From Luscinia megarhynchos (lineage: Eukaryota > Chordata > Aves > Passeriformes > Turdidae): a stretch of DNA of 64,000 bases. Within the stretch, counting starts at the first letter, position 1. Each line of letters opens with the position of its first letter. The notes beneath the pieces were generated by a model. That model did no database searches. It was not told where the DNA came from and saw nothing but the letters and a program-made list of their open reading frames with translations. Positions 25,381 to 36,224 of this stretch are shown piece after piece. The translations under genes and the position numbers were made by a program. The stretch lies in the NCBI GenBank assembly GCA_034336665.1, contig CM067588.1:4404655-4468654 (forward strand), given 5' to 3'.

Positions 25381-27360
25381 CCTCACCTGCTCCCGTGATT
25401 CCTCCTGCCAAAATTCCCTTTCCCCATCACCTGCATCCCGCTGTTCCTCCTCTCCACTTCTCACCCTCATCCCGCTCTTCCTCCTGCCAAAATTCCCTTC
25501 TCCTTCACCTGTATCCGGCTGTTCCTCCTCCAGAATTCCCTGTTCCCTCACCCTCATCCCACTGTTCCTCCTGCCAAAATTCCGTTTTTCCCTAACCCAC
25601 ATCCCGCTGTTCCTTCTCTCCACATTCCCTTATCCCTCACCCTCATCCCGCTGTTTCTCCTGCCAAAATTCCCTTTTCCTTCACCTGCATCCCTCCATTC
25701 CTCCTCTCCACATTCCTTTCCCTCTCACCTGCATCCTGCTGTTCCTCCTGCCAAAATTCCCTTTTCCTTCATCTGCATCCCGCTGTTCTCCTCTCCACAT
25801 TCCCTTCTCCTTCACCTGTATCCCGCTGTTCCTCCTCCAAAATTCCGTTTTTTCCTTAACCCACATCCCGCTGTTCCTTCTCTCCACATTCCCTTTCCCT
25901 CACCTGCATCCCGCTGTTCCTCCTGCCAAAATTCCCTTTTCCTTCACCTGCATCCCTCCATTCCTCCTCTCCACATTCCCTTCTCCTTCACCTGCATCTC
26001 GCTGTTCCTCCTGCCAAAATTCTCCTTTCCCTTACCCCCATTCCATGTTTCTGCCACCAAAATTCCATTTTCCCTCACCTGCATCCCGCCATTCCTGCTC
26101 TCCACATTCCCTTTTCCCCAACCCACATCCCGCTCTTCCTTCTGTCAAAATTCCTTTCTTCCTAAACCGCATCTCACTGCTCTTCCTGCCAAAATTCCCT
26201 TTTCCTTCCTATGCATCCCTGTTCCCCCTCTCCGCATTCTCTTTTCCCTCACCTGCATCCCGCTGTTCCTGCTCTCCATCCCTCACCTGCATCCCGCTGT
26301 TCCTCCTGCCAAAATTCCCTTTTCCTTCATTTGCATCCCACCATTCCTTCTCTCCACATTCTCTTTTCCCTCACCCGCATCTTACTGTTCCTGCTGCCAA
26401 AATTCCCTTTTCATTCACCTGCATCCTACTGTTCCTCCAGCCAAAATTCCCTTTTCCTTCCTATGCATCCCTCTGTTCCTCCTCTCCACATTCTCTCCAT
26501 CCCTCATCTGCCTCCCGCTGTTCCTCCTGCCAAAATTCCGTTTTCATTCACCTTCATCCCACCATTCCTTCTCTCCACATTCCCTTTTCCCTCACCTGCA
26601 TCCCGCTGCTCCTCCTCTCCATCCCTCATCTGCCTCCCGCTGTTCCTGCAGCCAAAATTCCCTTTTCATTCACCTGCGTCCCTCCATTTCCCCTCTCCAC
26701 ATTCCCTTTTCCCTCACCTGCATCCTACTGTTCCTCCTCTCCATCCCTCATCTGCATCCCGCTGTTCCTCCTCCTGCCAAAATTCCCTTTTCCCCTCACC
26801 TTCATCCCTCCATTCCTTCTCTCCACATCCCTTTTCCCTCACCCGCATCCTGCTGTTCCTCCTCTCCACTTCTCACTTGCCTCCTGTGCTTCCTCCTGCC
26901 AAAATTCCCTTTTCATTCACCTGCATCCCTCCGTTCCTCCTCTCCACATTCCCTTTTCCCTCACCTGCATTCCACCATTCCTTCTCTCCACATTCTCTTT
27001 TCCCTCATCCGCATCCCGCTGTTCCTCCAGCCAAAATTCCCTTTTCCCTCACTCGCATCCCGCTGTTCCTCCTCTCCATCCCTCACCTGCCTCCCGCTGT
27101 TCCTCCAGCCAAAATTCCCTTTTCCCTCACCTTCATCCCACCATTCCTTCTCTTCACATTCCTTTTTCCCACACCTGCATCCCTCCATTCCTTCTCTCCA
27201 CATTCCCTTTTCCCTCACCTGCATCCTGCTGTTCCTTCTCTCCATCCCTCATCTGCATCCCACTGTTCCTCCAGCCAAAATTCCCTTTTCCCCTCACCTT
27301 CATCTCTCCATTCCTTCTCTCCACATTCCCTTTTCCCTCCCGCTCACCCCTCTGTCCCTC
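25381..27360. repeat. About 40-44 bp pyrimidine-rich minisatellite in PRELP intron 2
   Basis: About 45 copies of a unit built from CACCTGCATCCCGCTGTTCC, then TCCTCTCCACATTCCC or TCCTGCCAAAATTCCC, then TTTTCCCT. The plus strand is nearly all C/T. The last copies run directly into the polypyrimidine tract of the exon 3 acceptor. Confidence 0.95.
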
Positions 27361-27371
27361 CTCTCCCGCAG

Positions 27372-27550
27372 AAATCAACGGCACGCAGATCTGCCCCACC
27401 TCTCTGGTGTCCATCCAGGATTTCTCGCCCTCCGACCTGGACAGCGTCCCCCGGCTGCGCTACCTGCGGCTGGACGGGAACCTGCTGAAGCCGCCCATCC
27501 CCCTGGACCTGATGCTGTGTTTCCGCCTGCTCCAGTCCGTGGTGTTTTAG
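27372..27550 (+). CDS. PRELP: PRELP (prolargin) last coding exon, residues 313-371
   Basis: Completes the split lysine codon 313 and encodes the SLRP C-terminal cap: an N-glycosylation sequon (N315, NGT), Cys320 and Cys362 forming the expected C-terminal disulphide (ear repeat), the LRR word LRYLRLDGN and the family-typical ending MLCFRLLQSVVF before TAG at 27,548-27,550. Joined with the previous exon the CDS is 1,116 nt, 371 residues, close to the mammalian length of about 382; the shortfall is likely in the variable N-terminal Pro/Arg region, so no LRR is missing. The acceptor is CTCTCCCGCAG, whose pyrimidine tract is continuous with an intronic minisatellite. Confidence 0.97.
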
Positions 27551-28109
27551 TCCTGCCCCGCCTCTCCCAGGCCCGGCTTAGCTCGGACATTTCACCCCCG
27601 CCGGCGTTTGACACGTGGGACCCTCTCTCCTCCCTCTCCCCGCGCTCGCTGCTCTCCTCCATCCCTCTCCCCGTCCCTTTTCCTCCCCTGCAGGACACTC
27701 CTTGGGGACACCCAGCTGCCACCCCAGGTCACAGCTCGCTGTCCTTGTCCCCCCCAGGCCAAGCCCGGAGCCGGCTCCGTGTGTCCCTCGGCACCCGGCA
27801 GAGTTCGGGGGGTTTGGGCTCGGTCCGTGTCCCTGCTCCTGGGGGCGCTTCCCGCTGGATTTTGGAGGGAGGATGGACAAAGTGGCCAGCGCGGGGGGTG
27901 GGGACACCGCTGTCACCTGAGCTTTGGCTCCGCGTTTCTCTGGAGGAGGAGCAGGATCTGAAATCCCTCCCGGAGCTGGGGATTTGTCGGGGTGGAGGAG
28001 GGAGGGTGTCCTGCCCCGGGATGCTGCGGGCCACAGCTTCCCACATCCCCTGGGCAAAACCAGACCCTGCCCGGCTTCAAACCCCCATCCCAGCACCGAT
28101 CCTTGGGGT

Positions 28110-28925
28110 CAGGAACCCAGCCCAAAATCCTGCATCCTTCCCTGGAAAATCTGGGATACAGGGTCACAGCCCCATCCCAAAATCCTGCATCCTTCCCTGG
28201 AAAATCTGGGATGCAGGGACACAGCCCCATCCCAAAATCCTGCATCCTTCCCTGGAAAATCTGGGATGTAGGGTCACAGCCCCATCCCAAAATCCTGCAT
28301 CCTTCCCTGGAAAATCTGGGATGCAGGGTCACAGCCCCATCCCAAAATCCTGCAGCCTTCCCTGGAAAATCTGGGATGCAGGGACACAGCCCCATCCCAA
28401 AATCCTGCAGCATTCCCTGGAAAATCTGGGATGCAGGGACACACCCCCATCCCAAAATCCTGCATCCTTCCCTGTAGAATCTGGGGTACAGGGTCACAGC
28501 CCCATCCCAAAATCCTGCATCCTTCCCTGTAGAATCTGGGATGCAGGGTCACATCCATGGGGTCACAGCCCCATCCCAAAATCCTGCATCCTTCCCTGTA
28601 GAATCTGGGATGCAGGGATCACATCCATGGGGTCACAGCCCCATCCCAAAATCCTGCAGCATTCCCTGTAGAATCTGGGATGCAGGGACACAGCCCCATC
28701 CCAAAATCCTGCATCATTCCCTGTAGAATCTGGGATACGGGGACACACAACCCCATCCCAAAATCCTGCATCCTTCCCTGGAAAATCTGGGGTACAGGGA
28801 CACATCCATGGGGTCAGAGCCCCATCCCAAAATCCTGCAGCATTCCCTGGAAAATCTGGGATGCAGGGACACACAACCCCATCCCAAAATCCTGCAGCAT
28901 TCCCTCTGAGATCTGAGGATTCAGG
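28110..28925. repeat. 55-bp minisatellite in probable PRELP 3' UTR
   Basis: About 15 copies, exact 55-bp spacing in places (for example 28,170 and 28,225), of a unit with CCCCATCCCAAAATCCTGCA, TCCTTCCCTGGAAAATCTGG and GATGCAGGGACA. Some copies have an insertion reading CACATCCATGGGGT. Confidence 0.95.
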
Positions 28926-29588
28926 GCCACATCCACGGCTCAGTTTCTCTCTGGAGCCAATCACACATGACTGGGTTTTGCCTTTTTTTTATTAGAAATA
29001 AAAAGGAAGGGAAAAGAAAAGGGAAGAATTACCCTTTGGAAGAGCTATTTTTATCCCTTTTTTCCCCATCCTCACATGTATTGCTTCCCCCTCCCACAGC
29101 TGTACCTGCATTTATTGGGTGTCCGGGTTTAGGGGGGATTATTCTCTTCTTTTCTTCCTGACTCTCAGCATTTGGATTTAAAGGCCGAGCATTAGAGAGG
29201 GAACAAAAAAAAAAAGAATCATCAAAATCCAACTGCAACGAGCATTAAATAAAGCAAAGAAAGCTCCTCTGTGTCCAGCCAGCAGAACTGACCCCTCCTG
29301 GGGTGGCCACGGACGGGCACCGTGTCCTTCCCCCGTGGGTGGCACAGGGATGCTCCCCTTTTGCCATTAATTAAAACCTTGTGCTAATTACTGAGGTTTT
29401 TCCAGCTCTCCCTGCAGTTGGGTGGGACAGGTTTCAGCCCTAAACCCGGACTAATTCCCCCCTCCTGGATTTATATATATTTATATCTGATGTGTATATA
29501 GACTGGTAGAATGTACAGATATTCCTAGAGCCGCCTCCCGACCTGGCAACTTTTTGGGTTTTTCACTCCCACTCCCTGCAGCAGTGGA

Positions 29589-29594
29589 AATAAA
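29589..29594 (+). terminator. PRELP: Candidate PRELP poly(A) signal AATAAA
   Basis: Canonical hexamer at the end of an AT-rich, UTR-like segment; most distal AATAAA before intergenic CR1 and arrays. Confidence 0.45.
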
Positions 29595-29734
29595 ATCATT
29601 CACGAGGGACCTCGAGCCTCTCCCTGATCCATCTTTGCTTTCCTCCATCCAGCAGCAAAATCTCCTTGCTTGGGGACAGCTACCCCAGTATTTTTGGGGG
29701 TTGGTGGGTTTGGGGTTTTGGCTGGAATGATGCT

Positions 29735-29885
29735 GAATTTGGGAAGGAATTCTTGGCTGGGAGGGTGGGGAAGGGGTTGGGATGGAATTCCCAGAGAATC
29801 CCTTGGAATGTCCAGGGCCAGGTTGGAGCAGAGTGGTGGAAGATGCCCATGGGATGGGATTTAAAGGATTTAAGGACCCCAAACT
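29735..29885 (+). mobile_element. CR1 LINE 3' fragment (second copy)
   Basis: Shares GGGAAGGAATTCTTGGCTGG, GATGGAATTCCCAGAG and TCCAGGGCCAGGTTGGA with the CR1 fragment in PRELP intron 2. Degraded and without the terminal short repeats. Confidence 0.6.
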
Positions 29886-30119
29886 GGGGTCCACACCTGC
29901 AGGCCCCTCCCTAATGAGCATCTCTGCTAATTAGGAAGCGCTGGCTGCAGCTCCCAGGGCTGTGGGTGCTGCTGTCACACCCGAACATCAGGGGGGTGAC
30001 ACCTGTGAGCTGCCCCCTGGCACCAGGGGAACCCCACAAACCTCCCTGGTTTGGGGTGATGCTCTCAGTGGGAGCAGCACCGAGACCCCCAAGGCTGCTC
30101 TCCCACCCGGGATCTGTCA

Positions 30120-30670
30120 CAGGGCTCCAAAACTGGGGTTCAGGGACACATCTGTGGGGTCACAGCCCCATCCCAAAATCCTGCACCTTTCCCTGCAAAA
30201 TCTGGGATGCAGGGACACATCTGTGGGGTCACAGCCCCATCCCAAAATCCTACATCTACACTGATGGGGCTCAGCCCCATTCCAGCGTTCTGCACCTTTC
30301 CCTGTAAAATCTGGGATGCAGGGACACATCTGTGGGGTCACAGCCCCATCCCAAAATCCTGCACCTTTCCCTGCAAAATCTGGGATGCAGGGACACATCT
30401 ATGGGGTCACAGCCCCATTTCAGCATCCCAAATCATTCCCTGTAAAATTTGGGATGCAGGGAGACATCTATGGGATAACAACCACATTCCAGCATCCGAC
30501 ATCATTCCCTGTGAGATCTGGGGCCAAGGGACACATCTGTGGGGTCACAGCCCCATCCCAAAATCCTGCTTTCACCTCCATGGAGCCAGAGCTGCATTCC
30601 AGCTTCCTGCATCCTTCCATGTAAAATCTGGGGGTACAGGGATAAATCTATGGGGTCACAGCCCCGTTCC
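30120..30670. repeat. 55-60 bp minisatellite, intergenic relative of the 28-kb array
   Basis: About nine diverged copies carrying CCCCATCCCAAAATCCTGCA, TTTCCCTG(C/T)AAAATCTGG and GATGCAGGGACACATC, clearly the same family as the 28.1-28.9 kb array but less regular. Confidence 0.9.
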
Positions 30671-32395
30671 AGCATTCTGCATCCATTCCCGTGGGGCACA
30701 GCCCCATCCCAAAATCCTGCACCCACACCCGTGGGGCACAGCCCCATCCCAAAATCCTGCACCCACACCCGTGGGGCACAGCCCCATCCCAAAATCCTAC
30801 ACCCACTCCCGTGGGGCACAGCCCCATCCCAAAATCCTACACCCACACCCGTGGGGCACAGCTCCATCCCAAAATCCTGCACCCACTCCCGTGGGGCACA
30901 GCTCCATCCCAAAATCCTGCATCCACTCCCGTGGGGCACAGCCCCATTCCAGCATCCTGCACCTTTCCCTGTAAATCTGGGATTCAGGGCCACTCCCGTG
31001 GAGCTACAGCCCCATCCCAAAATCCTACACCCACTCCCGTGGGGCACAGCCCCATCCCAAAATCCTACACCCACAACCGTGGAGCTACACCCCCATCCCA
31101 AAATCCTGCACCCATTCCCGTGGGGCACAGCCCCATCCCAAAATCCTGCACCCACTCCCGTGGGGCACAGCCCCATCCCAAAATCCTGCATCCACTCCCT
31201 TGTGGCACAGCCCCATCCCAAAATCCTGCATCCACACCCGTGGGGCACAGCCCCATCCCAAAATCCTGCACCCACTCCCGTGGGGCACAGCCCCATCCCA
31301 AAATCCTGCACCCACACCCGTGGAGCCACAGCCCTATCCCAAAATCCTACACCCACTCCCGTGGGGCACAGCCCCATCCCAAAATCCTACACCCACTCCC
31401 GTGGGGCACAGCCCCATCCCAAAATCCTACACCCACTCCCGTGGGGCACAGCCCTATCCCAAAATCCTACACCCACTCCCGTGGGGCACAGCCCCATCCC
31501 AAAATCCTGCACCCACTCCCGTGGGGCACAGCCCCATCCCAAAATCCTGCACCCACACCCGTGGGGCACAGCCCCATCCCAAAATCCTACCCACACCCGT
31601 GGGGCTACAGCCCCATCCCAAAATCCTACACCCCACTCCCGTGGGGCACAGCTCCATCCCAAAAATCCTGCACCCACACCCGTGGGGCACAGCCCCATCC
31701 CAAAATCCTGCACCCACACCCGTGGGGGCACAGCCCCATCCCAAAATCCTACACCCCACTCCCGTGGGGCACAGCTCCATCCCAAAATCCTGCACCCACA
31801 CCCGTGGGGCACAGCCCCATCCCAAAATCCTGCACCCACTCCCCGTGGGGCACAGCCCCATCCCAAAATCCTGCACCCACACCCGTGGGGCACAGCCCCA
31901 TCCCAAAATCCTACACCCACACCCGTGGGGCACAGCCCCATCCCAAAAATCCTGCACCCACTCCCCGTGGGAGCACAGCCCCATCCCAAAATCCTGCACC
32001 CACACCCGTGGAGCCACAGCCCTATCCCAAAATCCTACACCCACTCCCGTGGGCACAGCCCCATCCCAAATCCTACACCCACTCCCGTGGGGCACAGCCC
32101 TATCCCAAAATCCTACACCCCACTCCCGTGGGGCACAGCCCCATCCCAAAAATCCTGCACCCCACTCCCGTGGGAGCACAGCCCCATCCCAAAATCCTGC
32201 ACCCACACCCGTGGGGCTACAGCCCCATCCCAAAATCCTGCACCCACACCCGTGGGGCACAGCCCCATCCCAAAATCCTGCACCCACTCCCGTGGGGCAC
32301 AGCCCCATCCCAAAATCCTGCACCCACACCCGTGGGGCACAGCCCCATCCCAAAATCCTGCATCCACTCCCGTGGGGCACAGCCCATCTCCAGGC
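30671..32395. repeat. 40-bp minisatellite between PRELP and OPTC
   Basis: About 43 copies, exact 40-bp period in the left part, of a unit with CCCGTGGGGCACAGCC and CCATCCCAAAATCCTGCACC. The second half repeats the core of the flanking 55-bp family. Single-base indels after about 31,600 break the frame. Confidence 0.95.
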
Positions 32396-33180
32396 CCCTG
32401 TCCCACCCCCGGCAGCAGCTGAACCCGCGGGGGGGCTCAGGGCGCGGGGTTTGGGGTTTGGGGCTCGGGATTTGGGGTTTGGGGCTCGGGATTTGGGGTT
32501 TGGGGCTCGGGATTTGGGGCTCGGGGCTGGGTTCTCGGGGCTCGTGCTCCCACAGGCGCGGGGTGGGTGCGGGGCGGCAGCTCCTTCTCCGTGTGCGCGT
32601 CCCCGCAGCCGCTCCCCCCGCGGGGGAAGGTGTGAGGATGGGGGATGAGCCGGGGGGCGCTCCCGGGAGGGGCTGAGCCGCTCTCCGCGTGCTCGTGCCC
32701 GGGCACCCGCCCACCCCTCCCAAACCCCGCGGTTCGGTAAGCGCGGCGCGAGTCCCCCGTTCCCGGGGGTTTCCATCCCCCGCGGGAGCTGAGCCCCCCA
32801 AAGCTGCTCCCTGCGAGTCCTCGGAGGCACCGCGGGGTCGGGGCTGTGGGAACTGCTGCTGTGGGGTGGCGGGGAATGTGGGACCCCCTCATCGTGGGGT
32901 TACAGGGTGGGGGCTCCTCAGCTGCTGCTCCCAGGGGTTGGGGTCGGGAATTCTGGCTCCAATCCATCCCCCTGCAGCTGCGCCCCCCAGCCCCGTTTGT
33001 GGGTGCTGACAGCGCTGGCACCGACCCTTTGGGGGCGCTGGGCGCTCAGGGGACATTTGGGGCGCAGGGACCTTGCGGGTGACACCGCCCGTGCTGAGGG
33101 GGGACAAGGGGGGGCTGCTGCTTGTGGGGACGAGGGCAGGACACCATTCCTGGGGCGGGACGGAGGAGCAAAGACCCCGG
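32396..33180. other. GC-rich, CpG-rich segment with a short 20-bp repeat
   Basis: About four copies of GGGGCTCGGGATTTGGGGTT at 32,445-32,530, followed by CpG-dense unique sequence to about 32,880. Could be a CpG island; no exon recognised. Confidence 0.4.
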
Positions 33181-34500
33181 AGACCCCGCGGCCCTGGGGA
33201 TCCTGCACCCCCGGGACCCTCCACCCTCAGAGACCCCATCGCCCTTTGGGCCCTTCACCCCGGAGATTTCCTAATCCCCTGGGACCCCCTCACTCCCCGA
33301 GGACCCTTCACCTCTGGGAACACCACTGCCCTGGGACCCTCATCCCGGGAAACTTCACCCCTGGGGATTTCTTCACCCCTGAAACCCCTTCACCCCTGGG
33401 GGACCCCACAACGCTGGGGACCCTTCACCCTCGAGACTTCTTCACCCCCTGAAACCCCTTCACCTCTGGGAACGCCACTGCCCTGGGACCTTCATCCCCG
33501 GGACCCTTCACCCTTCGGGGACTCCTCACTCCTGAAACCTTCACCCCTGGGGACCCCACAACCCTGGGGACCCTCCACCCTCGAGACTTCTTCAGCCCCG
33601 GGGACCCCTTCACCCCTGGGAACCCCACAAGGCTGAGAACCGTTCACCCCAGGGAACCCCAGTGCCCTTTGGGACCCCTCACCCCTGGGGACCCCTCACC
33701 CCTGGGAACTCTTCACCCTCGGGAACCCTTCACTCTCGGGGATACTTCACCCCAGGGAACCCCAGTGCCCTTTGGGACCCCTCACCCCTGGGGACCCCTC
33801 ACCCCTGGGGACCCTTCACCTCTCGGGGATCCTTCACCCCTGAGAACCCTTCAGCCCAGGGAACCCTACTGCCCTTTGGGACCCCTCATCCCCGGGAACC
33901 CTTCACCTCTCGGGGATCCTTCACCCTTGGGAACCCCAGTGCCCTTTGGGACCCCTCACCCCTGGGGACCCCACACCCCTAGGAACTCCTCATCTCAGGG
34001 AACCCCCTTCACCTTTTGGGGATCCCTCACCCCAAGGGAACCCCTGCCCTGAGACCCCTCATCCCCAGGGACCCTTCACCTCTCGGGGTCCCTTCCTCCT
34101 AGGGGGACCCCCACTGCCCTTTAGGACCCCTCACCCCTAGGGGACCCCTCATCTCAGGGAACCCCACTGCCCTTCCTGGGGACCCCCACACACCTGGGGA
34201 CTCTTCATTTCAGGGAACCCTTTCACCTTTTGGGGACCCCACACCCCTGGGGACCCCACAACTCTAGGAACCCCTCATCTCAGGGAACCCCCACTGCCCA
34301 GGAACCCCTCATCTCAGGGAACCCCACTGCCCTGGGAACCCCTCATCCCCGGGAACCCCACTGCCCTTTGGGACCCTTCATCCCTGGGGACACTTCACCT
34401 CTCGGGGTCCTTCACTCCTGGGGACCCCATTGATTTTGGGACCCTTCATCCCCGAAGAGCCCTTCACCCCCAGGGAACGCCTTCACCCTTTGGGGACTAG
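33181..34500. repeat. Degenerate C-rich array (GGAACCCCACTGCCCTTTGG)
   Basis: Variable units of about 16-50 bp mixing GGGACCCCTCACCCCTGGG, GGAACCCCACTGCCCTTTGG and CACCTCTCGGGGATCCTT. Stop-free stretches give TPHPWGPLTPG-type artefact frames. Confidence 0.9.
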
Positions 34501-35010
34501 GGACCCCTCCCCCTGGGGACCCCGGCCAGTCCCCTTTCCCACCGCAGCCCCCTCCCCCCGACAGCGCTGCCGCCCCCAGCTGCCACATCGCTTCCCGTCA
34601 CGGTGGCCACCGAGCCGCCTAATGGGGATCTTAATGAAGATTAGCGAAGATTAACGAAGATTGATTGAAGATTAGCGGCAGCTCCCGTGCTGAGCGGGGC
34701 CGGGGCTGCCCTGGCGAGGGGGACGCGGCTCGGCCGGGGGGCTGGGGGGCTGCGGGGAGTGTCCCCGCGAGCAGATGGGCGCTCGGGAGGGTGGGGGGCT
34801 GGGGGAGCTGCGCCGCTGGCGGCGGGAACGTTTGGCGGCCGTGGGTGGGTGGGTGGGTGGGCACGGGCTGCCCGGGGGGGAGGGGGCTGCCGTGCCGGCC
34901 CTGCCCCTCCTGGGGGTGTCCCAAGCCCGGGAGGGCCCCGAGATGAGCCTGGCCCCGGGGTGGGGGGCGCAGGGGTGTTCCCACCCTGCAATGAGGGGGG
35001 CAGTGGTGAG
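34501..35010. other. GC-rich unique segment with a short 11-bp repeat
   Basis: At about 34,632-34,678 four imperfect copies of GAAGATTAGC/GAAGATTAAC stand out as AT-rich in a GC-rich block. CpG-dense from 34,680 to 34,980. No gene seen. Confidence 0.4.
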
Positions 35011-35465
35011 CCCCCTGCACCCACACCGGCTCCCCCTCCCAAAAAAACCCCAAAACCACCCCAGAGTGAGAAGGTTTGGGGTGCTGAGCCCTACACCACA
35101 CCGGCTCCCCCTCCCAAAAAAACCCAAAACATCTCCAGTGTGTGAAGGTTTGGGGTGCTGGGCACCCATGCACCCCACACCGGCTCCCCCTCCCAAAAAA
35201 CCCCAAACCTCTCAGTGTGTGGAGATTTGGGGTGCTGAGCCACCCTGCACCCACACCGGCTCCCCCTCCCAAAAAACCCCAAAAACCACCCCAGAGTGAG
35301 AAGGTTTGGGGTGCTGGAGCCCACTGCACCCACACCGGCTCCCCTTAAAAAACCCCCAAAAACCACCCTAGAGTGAGAAGGTTTGGGGTGCTGAGCCCCC
35401 CCCTGCACCCACACCGGCGCCCCCTTAAAAAAAAATCCCCCAAACCTCTCAGTGTGTGAAGTTTG
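35011..35465. repeat. About 75-80 bp minisatellite, six copies
   Basis: GTTTGGGGTGCTGAGCC recurs at about 35,073, 35,148, 35,226, 35,304, 35,381 and 35,461, with CACACCGGCTCCCCCTCCC and an A-run in each unit. Confidence 0.9.
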
Positions 35466-35544
35466 GGGTGCTGAGCCCCTCAGGACGGGAACTGGGCTGG
35501 CTGAGCTGGACGAACCCATCCCTTGGCTGCCGAGGAGGGGGCGG

Positions 35545-35830
35545 TCCCTACAGCCCCCAAATCCTGAGCGGGTCACTGGGGCTCCTGGGGGTCCCTGCAA
35601 CCCCAAACCCTGGGCTGGTCACTGGGGGCTCCTGGGGGGGTCCCCTGCAGCCCCCCCAAACCCTGAGCTGATCACTGGGGGTCGTGGGGGGTCCCTGCAG
35701 CCCCCCAAACTCTGAGCTGGTCACTGGGGCTCCTGGGGGGTCCCTGCAGCCCCCCAAACCCTGAGCTGGTCACTGGGGTACCCGGGGGGTCTCTGCAGCC
35801 CCCCAAACCCTGAGCTGATCCCCCTGACAT
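35545..35830. repeat. About 50-bp minisatellite, five to six copies
   Basis: Repeats of CTGAGCTGGTCACTGGGG and CTCCTGGGGGGTCCCTGCAG at 47-52 bp spacing, upstream of the probable OPTC promoter. Confidence 0.9.
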
Positions 35831-36112
35831 TTTGGGACGCCCCTGGCACGGGGCACCACCGGGGGTCTGTCCCCCTGCCCGGGCCGGTGTCCCCACCCCG
35901 CGGGGACCCCCCAAGGACGCTCCTCGCCCCCAGCCCGCCCCCCAGCCCCCTCTTGGGGACAACGACAACGCTCGGTGCCAGCAGGGACCGCGGGTGGGAT
36001 TGGCCGTGTCCCCCAGCCAGACCCCCGGAGCAGCCCCCTTCCTCCTCCTCCTCCTCCTCCTCCTCCTCCTCTCCCGTGCCTTAAAAACCCGGCTGCGCTC
36101 CCGGCCGCCCCC
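35831..36112 (+). promoter_or_regulatory. OPTC: Probable OPTC promoter
   Basis: CpG-rich sequence with a CCT-triplet run (36,039-36,071) and a TATA-like TTAAAAA at 36,081-36,087, about 30 bases upstream of a plausible first exon. Inference from arrangement only. Confidence 0.35.
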
Positions 36113-36154
36113 AGCCCGCACCGAGGAGCAGCAGGAGGAGGAGGAAGGACCGGG
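36113..36154 (+). other. OPTC: Probable non-coding exon 1 of OPTC
   Basis: Purine-rich GAGGAGCAGCAGGAGGAGGA segment, no ATG, ending at donor GTAGGT (36,155-36,160). Its 5' end is placed about 30 bp after the TATA-like box. The first OPTC coding exon (40.59 kb) needs an upstream leader exon, and this is the best candidate seen. Confidence 0.35.
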
Positions 36155-36224
36155 GTAGGTCTGTGCCCACTTCGTTCGGATCCTCCCCCGGGTTCGGGAG
36201 GGTTTGGGGAGCCCAGCGCGCCGG

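Larger units (their letters stand above)
23995..27371 (+). other. PRELP: PRELP intron 2
   Basis: Runs from donor GTGAGT to acceptor CTCTCCCGCAG at 27,371. It holds unique sequence, a CR1 LINE fragment and a 2-kb pyrimidine-rich array that runs up to the acceptor. If exon 2 were not spliced, its frame would stay open only to a stop at 24,234-24,236. Confidence 0.9.
27551..29610 (+). other. PRELP: Probable PRELP 3' UTR
   Basis: From the stop to about 20 bases past the AATAAA at 29,589-29,594. Other AATAAA words are at about 28,997-29,002 and 29,248-29,253, so alternative 3' ends are possible. The last 150 bases are AT-rich and look UTR-like. A 55-bp array occupies 28.11-28.92 kb. The 3' end is inferred, not observed. 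Confidence 0.5.

Noticed and set aside
25381..32395. CRISPR-like regular repeats
   Set aside because: Units are contiguous, without unique spacers between conserved repeats, no cas genes, and the context is a vertebrate gene.
30502..32676. Long Pro/His/Ser-rich frames (THTRGAQPHPKILHP type) of over 600 residues
   Set aside because: 40-bp minisatellite translated in several frames equally well; single-base indels switch the frame between units, which selection on a protein would not allow.
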